Source: Candidatus Minthomonas equi (GTDB lineage: Bacteria; Bacteroidota; Bacteroidia; Bacteroidales; UBA932). From it: 5,981 nt of DNA. The notes beneath the pieces are model-generated. The model made no database searches. It was not told the origin of the DNA and was given only the letters and a program-made list of their open reading frames with translations. Both the position numbers and the translations under genes were made by a program. Shown here one piece after another: positions 1-4,873 of the stretch. The stretch spans positions 1-5,981 of the forward strand of contig JAGHUZ010000105.1 of the NCBI GenBank assembly GCA_018064575.1, in the 5' to 3' direction. How positions within the stretch are numbered: the first letter of the stretch is position 1; each line of letters begins with the position of its first letter.

Positions 1-262
1 CAATTATATTCCGGGAATAATGACACTTGGAGATATGGGCGAAATAGCGGGGCTGATAGCACCGAGACCTTTCTGTGCAGTCTATGGGAAGAAAGATGAC
101 ATTTTTCTCATCGATGGTACTCAGAAGGCGATAGAGGTGGCTCAGAAAATTTATGCCAAGGCAGGAGTTCCGGACAATTGTTCTCTTTATATCGGACCGG
201 AAGGACATCGGTATTACAAGGCTGGTGCATGGGAATTCATTCTTTCACATATGAACAAATAA
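1..262 (+). CDS. C-terminal part of an alpha/beta-hydrolase esterase (acetylxylan esterase / Abhydrolase_7-like), cut by left edge
   Basis: The reading frame is open from the first full codon (base 2) to the TAA at 260-262, giving 86 residues. The ATG at 20 is probably internal, because the family-typical stretch NYIPGI begins before it. The segment LIAPRPF, then GKKDDIF, then GPEGHRYY is the usual C-terminal end of secreted Bacteroidota esterases and dienelactone-hydrolase-like proteins: the Asp of GKKD (residue 32 of the fragment) fits the catalytic acid and the His of EGHRY (residue 69) fits the catalytic base. The nucleophile Ser and any signal peptide lie off the window. It stops 16 nt before the DUF1080 gene, so it probably shares its transcript. 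Inferred role: removing acyl (for example acetyl) groups from a glycan or glycoside before the downstream enzymes act. The substrate cannot be told from this fragment. Confidence 0.8.
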   Translation, partial: NYIPGIMTLGDMGEIAGLIAPRPFCAVYGKKDDIFLIDGTQKAIEVAQKIYAKAGVPDNCSLYIGPEGHRYYKAGAWEFILSHMNK

Positions 263-278
263 TCAAACCAATATTTCG

Positions 279-1127
279 ATGAAAAAAATTATTGTTATCG
301 CGGTTCTGTCCGCTTTTCTGTGGTCTTGCGGATCACAGCCCAAAAATCAGAACGGTGGTTCTGACTGTACCGAATGTGAATCCTGTACCGCTTCCTGTGG
401 CAAATGCGATAAAGGCTGCACCGGAGAGTGTGATAAATGCGCTTGTGAGGACACTCCTGACAATCAGCTTTCCGAATGCGAAAAGGACGGCGGCTGGAAA
501 CTTTTGTGGGATGGTAAAACCACAGATGGGTGGAGAGGTGCGAAACTCGATGCTTTCCCGGAAAAAGGCTGGGTCATAGAAGATGGACTGCTTAAAGTTC
601 TCAAGAGTGGGGGTTATGAATCACGTAATGGAGGGGATATTGTTACTGTCAGACAGTACCGGAATTTTATTCTGTCTGTGGATTTCAAAATTACACGAGG
701 CGCCAACAGCGGCATCAAGTATTTCGTTCAGACGGATTTGAACAAGGGAGAAGGTTCTGCCATCGGATGTGAATTCCAGATTCTGGATGATGAACTTCAT
801 CCGGATGCCAAACTCGGTGTAAACGGTAACCGTACCCTGTCTTCACTGTATGACTTGATTCCGGCTCAGAAGGAGAATGCCGGTTTTGACATAGAAAAAT
901 TCAACAGGGCTGTCGTAGTGGTGGAAGGTAATCACGTGGAACATTGGCTCAATGGTGTCAAGGTGGTCGAATATGAAAGGAATAATCAGATGTTCAATGC
1001 TTTGGTTGCATACAGCAAGTATAAAGTCTGGCCGAATTTCGGTAATTTCGAAACAGGTCATATCCTTCTGCAGGACCACGGCGATGAAGTCTGGTTCAAG
1101 AATATCAAGATTAAGGAATTGGAATAA
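279..1127 (+). CDS. DUF1080 / 3-keto-disaccharide hydrolase family lipoprotein with Cys-rich linker
   Basis: 282 residues. Residues 1-16 are a Sec lipoprotein signal (KK, hydrophobic core, then LWSC with Cys17 as the lipidated residue; Trp at -2 is unusual). Residues 18-70 are a linker holding ten Cys. The catalytic domain runs from about 71 to the end: [23 protein letters not shown] at 143-145, EFQILDD at 165-171, LNG near 225, LLQDHG at 263-268 and WFKNIKI near the end, all in the order typical of Pfam 3keto-disac_hyd (DUF1080), a concanavalin-like beta-sandwich. Known for the family: DUF1080 proteins, encoded beside Gfo/Idh/MocA dehydrogenases in Bacteroides, cleave glycosidic bonds of 3-keto glycosides. 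Here the neighbouring oxidoreductases support the same job, inferred to occur in the periplasm or on the outer membrane. Members are usually shorter, and the extra length is the Cys-rich linker. The ATG at 279 follows an A/T-rich leader without a clear Shine-Dalgarno sequence, and the signal peptide fixes the start. Confidence 0.93.
   Translation: MKKIIVIAVLSAFLWSCGSQPKNQNGGSDCTECESCTASCGKCDKGCTGECDKCACEDTPDNQLSECEKDGGWKLLWDGKTTDGWRGAKLDAFPEKGWVIEDGLLKVLKSGGYESRNGGDIVTVRQYRNFILSVDFKITRGANSGIKYFVQTDLNKGEGSAIGCEFQILDDELHPDAKLGVNGNRTLSSLYDLIPAQKENAGFDIEKFNRAVVVVEGNHVEHWLNGVKVVEYERNNQMFNALVAYSKYKVWPNFGNFETGHILLQDHGDEVWFKNIKIKELE
366..479 (+). other. Cysteine-rich linker of the DUF1080 lipoprotein
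   Basis: Codons 30-67 of the lipoprotein encode Cys at 30, 33, 36, 40, 43, 47, 51, 54, 56 and 67. The first nine fall within 27 residues. Spacing is x2, x2, x3, x2, x3, x3, x2, x1, then x10. The first four match the ferredoxin-type C-x2-C-x2-C-x3-C spacing, but Gly rather than Pro follows. Acidic, Lys, Gly and Thr residues fill the gaps (for example [16 protein letters not shown]). TGT and TGC codons are mixed, so this is not a fresh tandem duplication of one DNA unit. It sits between lipid anchor and catalytic domain. Metal binding (metallothionein-like) or a disulfide-knotted stalk are both possible, and nothing in the sequence decides between them. Confidence 0.85.
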
Positions 1128-1142
1128 AGAAATATCAGTGTT

Positions 1143-2600
1143 ATGAAAAAGAATTTTTCACGAAGAAGTTTCCTGAAGACTGCAGCTGCCGGGACAGCCG
1201 CAGTGGCAGTGGCTCCCGCGATTCTGGCCGGATGCGGTGATAAACCCTCCGGGAAATATGCAGGTCCCAAGAAAATATCGTCTCCAGACGGTAAGGTGAA
1301 TATGGCTTTTGTCGGCATCGGATTCCGTGGAGGAGAGGATTTCGAGTGCTTCGAGGCAACCGGAATGATAAACGTAGTCGGCCTTTGTGATGTGGATATG
1401 GGTGCAGAGCATACGAAGCAGGTGATGGATGCATATCCGAACGTTCCCCGTTACAAGGATTTCCGCATTATGTTCGAGGAACTAAAGGATAAAATAGAAG
1501 CTGTCTGCATCGCTACTCCTGATTTTTCTCACTTCGCCATTTGTATTGCCGCCATGAGATACGGTTTCCACGTTTATGTGGAGAAACCGCTGGCCCGTAC
1601 TTTTACCGAATGCGAACTGCTGATGGCTGCCGAAAAAAAATATGGTGTCGTAACCCAGATGGGTAATCAGGGACATTCCGAGGGTAATTATTATCAGTTC
1701 AAAGCATGGAAGGATGCCGGCATTATCAAGGATGTTACATCCGTAACCGCCCATATGAACAGTTCCCGCCGTTGGCACAAGTGGAACCCGAAGATTACTT
1801 CTTATCCTGCAGGACAAGCGCTGCCTGAAACTATGGACTGGGATGTATGGCTTATGCAGTCACATCCACGTGAATATCACGATGACTATCATCGTGGACA
1901 GTGGCGCTGCTGGTATGAACTTGGTATGGGTGCTTTGGGAGACTGGGGTGCACATCTGATAGACACTTGTCACGAATTTCTGGAACTTGGACTCCCGTAC
2001 GAAGTGGTTCCTGTTCTCCTTAAAGACCATAATCCGTTCTTCTATCCTATGTCCACGACTTTGAAGTTCAGATTCCCCGAGAGAAACGGCATGCCAGCGA
2101 TGGATATCGACTGGTATGACGGTCTGGATAACATTCCTCCCGTTCCCGAAGGATACGGTGTTTCTGAAATCGACCCCAATATTCCTACTGTAGCCGGCGG
2201 AAAAATTCAGCCCGTAAGTCTGAACCCCGGTAAGGAAATCTATATGAAGAGCGGTCTTATACTTAAGGGCGGCTCTCACGGCAGTACTCTGTCGATGATC
2301 CCCGGTCCCGAAGCTGACAAGTGGGAGGGCAAGCTCCCGGAATACCCCGAAACTCATTCGAACCATTACGAGAACTTCCTGCTTGCCATCGCAGGCAAGG
2401 AGGAAGCTCATTCCAGATTCTCTGTGTCGGCACCTCTGAGTCAGGTGTTCTGTCTTGGCGTAATCGCGCAGTGGACCGGTCATAAGATTCTCTTCGACCG
2501 TGAGACAAAACAGATAACGAATGACCCTGTGGCCAATCAGCTTCTGTGGGGGCCCACTCCGCGTGCAGGTTGGGAAGAATTCTATAAGGCTGAACTTTAA
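1143..2600 (+). CDS. Gfo/Idh/MocA family oxidoreductase, Tat-exported lipoprotein (first copy)
   Basis: 485 residues. The N-terminus carries a twin-arginine motif SRRSFLK (6-12), an Ala-rich core and a lipobox LAGC with Cys31, so it should be exported folded, with cofactor bound, and lipid-anchored. The Rossmann nucleotide-binding loop is GIGFRGG (58-64), followed by LCDVD (81-85). The family's EKP motif is at 147-149 (Lys148 is the usual catalytic or substrate-contacting Lys). GDWGAHLID at 266-274 carries the active-site-type His271. The C-terminal half, including HYENFLLAI and the ending RAGWEEFYKAEL, resembles the Bacteroidota-specific C-terminal domain found in secreted members. Role, from family and neighbours: NAD(P)-linked oxidation or reduction at a sugar carbon, probably C3 of a glycoside feeding the DUF1080 enzyme. 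Whether it is the oxidising or the reducing partner cannot be told. The start is fixed by the Tat signal. The gene begins 15 nt after the DUF1080 stop and its TAA shares a base with the next ATG. Confidence 0.93.
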   Translation: MKKNFSRRSFLKTAAAGTAAVAVAPAILAGCGDKPSGKYAGPKKISSPDGKVNMAFVGIGFRGGEDFECFEATGMINVVGLCDVDMGAEHTKQVMDAYPNVPRYKDFRIMFEELKDKIEAVCIATPDFSHFAICIAAMRYGFHVYVEKPLARTFTECELLMAAEKKYGVVTQMGNQGHSEGNYYQFKAWKDAGIIKDVTSVTAHMNSSRRWHKWNPKITSYPAGQALPETMDWDVWLMQSHPREYHDDYHRGQWRCWYELGMGALGDWGAHLIDTCHEFLELGLPYEVVPVLLKDHNPFFYPMSTTLKFRFPERNGMPAMDIDWYDGLDNIPPVPEGYGVSEIDPNIPTVAGGKIQPVSLNPGKEIYMKSGLILKGGSHGSTLSMIPGPEADKWEGKLPEYPETHSNHYENFLLAIAGKEEAHSRFSVSAPLSQVFCLGVIAQWTGHKILFDRETKQITNDPVANQLLWGPTPRAGWEEFYKAEL

Positions 2601-2848
2601 TGAAAGATATCGTTATTACAGGCAGACGTGTACGTCTGGAACTTTACATATTGTTTGCCAGTTTCGCAATTGCGGAACTGGTAAACCTTTTCTCAATTAT
2701 CAAATATGACACTCCCTGGACGGAACTGTTTTCCCAGATAGGGTTTGTTCTTATTCTGGCTGTCATTATTTACGCAGTTCAATGGCTGCTTAGACTTCTT
2801 TTTCTGCTTTGTTCAGGTATAGTACGAAAAATAGTGGGACGCCGATAG
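2600..2848 (+). CDS. Small two-helix inner-membrane protein, function unknown
   Basis: 82 residues, starting at an ATG that overlaps the previous stop (TAATG), which suggests translational coupling. The N-terminus MKDIVITGRRVRLE is basic, followed by a hydrophobic helix at about 14-34, a short polar loop (KYDTPWTELFSQ), a second long hydrophobic helix at about 47-75, and a basic end RKIVGRR. By the positive-inside rule both ends should face the cytoplasm, making a hairpin in the inner membrane. I recognise no catalytic motif and do not know a named family. Its last 40 nt overlap the extended reading frame of the ApbE-like gene, so the two products may be made together; a role as anchor or partner of that enzyme is only a guess. 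Two strong inverted repeats lie within its first 90 nt. It is likely real, given the tight coupling, coherent two-helix topology and lack of other coding in the gap. Confidence 0.8.
   Translation: MKDIVITGRRVRLELYILFASFAIAELVNLFSIIKYDTPWTELFSQIGFVLILAVIIYAVQWLLRLLFLLCSGIVRKIVGRR
2623..2638 (+). repeat. 16-nt inverted repeat near the start of the small membrane-protein gene
   Basis: CAGACGT and ACGTCTG are perfect inverted copies separated by GT. As RNA this gives a 6-bp stem with a UGUA loop (CAGACG/CGUCUG). It begins 23 nt after the ATG at 2600 and lies 14 nt before the larger hairpin at 2653-2686. It may act as an RNA structure or, as a palindrome, a DNA-binding site; no regulator is seen nearby. 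It also encodes GRRVRL, so it could be coincidence. Confidence 0.5.
2653..2686 (+). promoter_or_regulatory. Strong intragenic RNA hairpin, 15-bp stem with AAUU loop
   Basis: GTTTGCCAGTTTCGC (2653-2667) pairs along its whole length with GCGGAACTGGTAAAC (2672-2686), with two G-U wobbles (2657 with 2682, 2664 with 2675) and a 4-nt loop AATT. No mismatch interrupts the stem. It is followed by CTTTTCTC rather than a clean T run, so it is not a convincing Rho-independent terminator. It lies over codons 18-29 of the small membrane-protein gene, just after a stop-start overlap in the operon. Possible roles are slowing ribosomes, mRNA processing or stability, or partial attenuation between the upstream glycan genes and the downstream genes. 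The pairing is seen directly; any function is inferred. Confidence 0.55.
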
Positions 2849-3606
2849 CATTCGTTGCCTTCGAGGCTATGCATACCCTGATAGAAATCCTGTTTGTCCA
2901 TCACGACAGGCAGAAAGCGGAAGCTATTGCTGGAGGTGTGGAGCAGATGATAAGGGAAGAAGAGGAGGTGTTCAGCCGCCATCTTCCGGAAAGTCCCGTG
3001 GCCGGGTTAAATATGGCTGTCGGCTCTATGAAAGTGGGGGAGACGCTTTATTTCGCTTTGGAATTGTGTGAGGCTATGCGTAAGGAAACGAAGGGATATT
3101 TTGATATTGCTGCGCTCTCCTCATTCGGAGAACGCCCTGCATACAAGTGTATTCCCTCGAATCATTCTGTAGTGCGGAATTCCCCGGAGGTTATGCTGGA
3201 TTTCGGCGGATATGCCAAGGGATATGCGTTGGAAAAAGCGAGACAGATGCTTAGTGAAGCGGCAGAGAATTCAGCATTGCTGAATTTCGGAAACAGTTCC
3301 GTGGCGGCGGTGGGAACTCATCCCTTCGGGGAACATTGGTGCATTTCTCCGCAGCGGAATCCTGAGATGGTAATCCATCTTAGGGATAGCGCTCTTTCGA
3401 TATCTGGAAACGGATTGTCGGGGAAGAGTCATATAGTGAATCCCATAGACGGAAAAACAGCAGTTAAAAATTATGACTTGGGGGTGACTGGCAAATCAGC
3501 ACTTCTATGTGAAATTCTCTCTACGGCATTATATGCCGCTCCGGAGAGCGAATATGAAAAAATCCTGGCCTCTTTCAGCGGATATGAGGCCGTTAAAGTA
3601 TATTGA
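2809..3606 (+). CDS. apbE: Short ApbE-like FAD:protein FMN transferase, no export signal
   Basis: 265 residues from a TTG at 2809. ApbE proteins move FMN from FAD to a Thr of a target flavoprotein, needing Mg2+. Family landmarks in order: FEAMHT (MGT-like, 18-23), EEVFSRHLPESPVAGLN (fSr..p.S...lN), DFGGYAKGYAL at 131-141 with Lys137, LNFGNSS (usually NxGGD), HIVNPIDGKTA (HI.dP.tG), and CEILSTAL with Glu235 and Thr239 where the family has aDalsTal. The metal-binding Asp is thus Glu, and several Gly are replaced, so activity is not certain. The first ATG is at 2869, but that Met is the M of the MGT-like motif, so starting there would cut off the preceding family-typical strand (IAFVAFEA). TTG 2809 is the only usual start codon between the in-frame stop at 2791 and 2869, and it overlaps the small membrane gene by 40 nt. 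No signal peptide or lipobox is present, although ApbE enzymes usually act outside the cytoplasm. Usual length is about 300-350. Confidence 0.82.
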   Translation: MFRYSTKNSGTPIAFVAFEAMHTLIEILFVHHDRQKAEAIAGGVEQMIREEEEVFSRHLPESPVAGLNMAVGSMKVGETLYFALELCEAMRKETKGYFDIAALSSFGERPAYKCIPSNHSVVRNSPEVMLDFGGYAKGYALEKARQMLSEAAENSALLNFGNSSVAAVGTHPFGEHWCISPQRNPEMVIHLRDSALSISGNGLSGKSHIVNPIDGKTAVKNYDLGVTGKSALLCEILSTALYAAPESEYEKILASFSGYEAVKVY

Positions 3607-3608
3607 CT

Positions 3609-4868
3609 ATGTCTGAAAAAATAGGTAGACGTTCATTTTTGGAGGCTCTTGGTGAATTCGGAATGGCCTCCGCAGTTTTGGCATCATTCCCCTGGCTGCA
3701 GTCTTGCAAAACAGGAAAGGAACAGGGAATTACTTCAGAAAAAGTGCATTTGGGAATTATCGGTACCGGTTCCCGTGGACAGTACCATATGACCAATATT
3801 CTGAATTTCGTCCCGGAAGGTCAGATAGTGGCACTTTGTGATATCTATGATGTCAATCTGACTGCGGCGGCGGAAATGGTTCCCGGAGCGAAACTTTATG
3901 ACGATTATCACAAACTTCTCGAGGATAAGTCCGTGGACGCCGTTATCGTGACTACGCCCCTCCATCTTCATTATCGGGTGACTTTGGACGCTTTCGAAGC
4001 CGGGAAGGATGTATTCTGTGAAAAAGCTATGGCTCACAGCATAGCAGACTGCTATGATATGTATCAGAAAGGGGTTCGTTCAGGACAGATTTTCTTTATA
4101 GGGCAGCAGCGTCTTTTCGATCCCAAATACCTTCTGGCGATGGAAAAAGTCAGAAGTGGGGAGTATGGACCGGTGGTGAATGTCAGGAATTACTGGCTCC
4201 GGAATGCCGACTGGAGAAGACCTGTACCGTCTCCGGAACTGGAACGTCAGATAAACTGGAGACTGTATAGGGAGTATTCTCACGGAATGATGACGGAACT
4301 GGCTTGCCATCAATTACAGAATGGTTCCTGGGCATTGAATATGTATCCTGAAAAGGTGACGGGCTCCGGTTCCATCATTTATTGGAAGGACGGACGCGAA
4401 GTGTATGATAATGTGGCCGTCATTTATACCTTTCCAAATGGCGTGAATATGACGTTCGAATCGGTAATATCCAACAAGCATTTCGGGATGGGAGAACAGA
4501 TTCTTTGCAAGGAAGCCACCATCGACCTTCCTGCTTCCAGAATCTATTTAGAGACGCCACCCGTAAAAAGCGGTATCGAACAGATGATAGCCGACATCGA
4601 AGCAGGTGTGTTTTCCAATGCAGTTTTCGCAGGGACCAGCTGGAATGCCGAGACGGCATCAGCAGATACGGGACTTGCCATTATGCCTGAAGCGCAGGGA
4701 GACGGCTCTGTAGAGATAATGCAGGCATTCTGTCGCAGTGTCATTACCCGCCGCCAGCCGGAAAAAATACTGGAGGAGGCCTATTATGCTTCCGCATTCT
4801 CACTTTTGGGTGACGAGGCTATGCATCGCGGTGAAATTCTTACACTGCCTCAGGAATACAGACTCTGA
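3609..4868 (+). CDS. Gfo/Idh/MocA family oxidoreductase, Tat-exported lipoprotein (second copy)
   Basis: 419 residues from the ATG at 3609, two bases after the ApbE stop. An in-frame TTG at 3603 would add two residues but overlaps that stop and is less likely. The Tat signal has GRRSFLE (6-12), a short hydrophobic stretch and a lipobox LQSC with Cys33. The dinucleotide-binding loop is GTGSRG (52-57), then ALCDIYD. The motif usually EKP reads CEKAMA (Glu138, Lys139, Ala140), keeping the Lys. GMMTELACHQLQNGSWAL carries the active-site-type His234. The following DGREVYDNV and FPNGVNMTFES are typical of secreted Bacteroidota members encoded with DUF1080 proteins. It differs clearly from the first copy in length and C-terminal half, so it is not a recent duplicate. 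Likely role: the second redox step on a 3-keto sugar, or oxidation of a different glycoside, in the periplasm. Cofactor is presumably NAD(P), loaded before Tat export. Confidence 0.92.
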   Translation: MSEKIGRRSFLEALGEFGMASAVLASFPWLQSCKTGKEQGITSEKVHLGIIGTGSRGQYHMTNILNFVPEGQIVALCDIYDVNLTAAAEMVPGAKLYDDYHKLLEDKSVDAVIVTTPLHLHYRVTLDAFEAGKDVFCEKAMAHSIADCYDMYQKGVRSGQIFFIGQQRLFDPKYLLAMEKVRSGEYGPVVNVRNYWLRNADWRRPVPSPELERQINWRLYREYSHGMMTELACHQLQNGSWALNMYPEKVTGSGSIIYWKDGREVYDNVAVIYTFPNGVNMTFESVISNKHFGMGEQILCKEATIDLPASRIYLETPPVKSGIEQMIADIEAGVFSNAVFAGTSWNAETASADTGLAIMPEAQGDGSVEIMQAFCRSVITRRQPEKILEEAYYASAFSLLGDEAMHRGEILTLPQEYRL

Positions 4869-4873
4869 TACTT

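Noticed and set aside
292..579. Plus-strand 95-codon frame overlapping the start of the DUF1080 gene
   Set aside because: It is an alternative frame over the signal peptide and Cys-rich linker, and the in-frame lipobox and DUF1080 motifs show that the frame starting at 279 is the coding one.
1633..1640. Run of eight A within the first oxidoreductase gene, a possible slippage or phase-variation site
   Set aside because: The frame is intact through it (encoding EKKY) and a single A8 in a gene of this composition is not exceptional.
1860..2483. Long minus-strand open frame of 207 codons
   Set aside because: It lies wholly antisense to the well-supported first Gfo/Idh/MocA gene, its translation shows no recognisable motif, and its length is explained by the codon pattern of the + strand gene.
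2648..2657. TATTGTTTG resembling the Bacteroidota -7 promoter element TAnnTTTG
   Set aside because: The spacing between TA and TTTG is three bases rather than two, there is no matching -33 element, and the site is inside a gene and part of the hairpin region.
3524..3538. Small inverted repeat CGGCAT-TAT-ATGCCG near the end of the ApbE-like gene
   Set aside because: A 6-bp stem with a 3-nt loop, no T run after it, and it lies in conserved coding sequence (TALYAA); too short to support a terminator.
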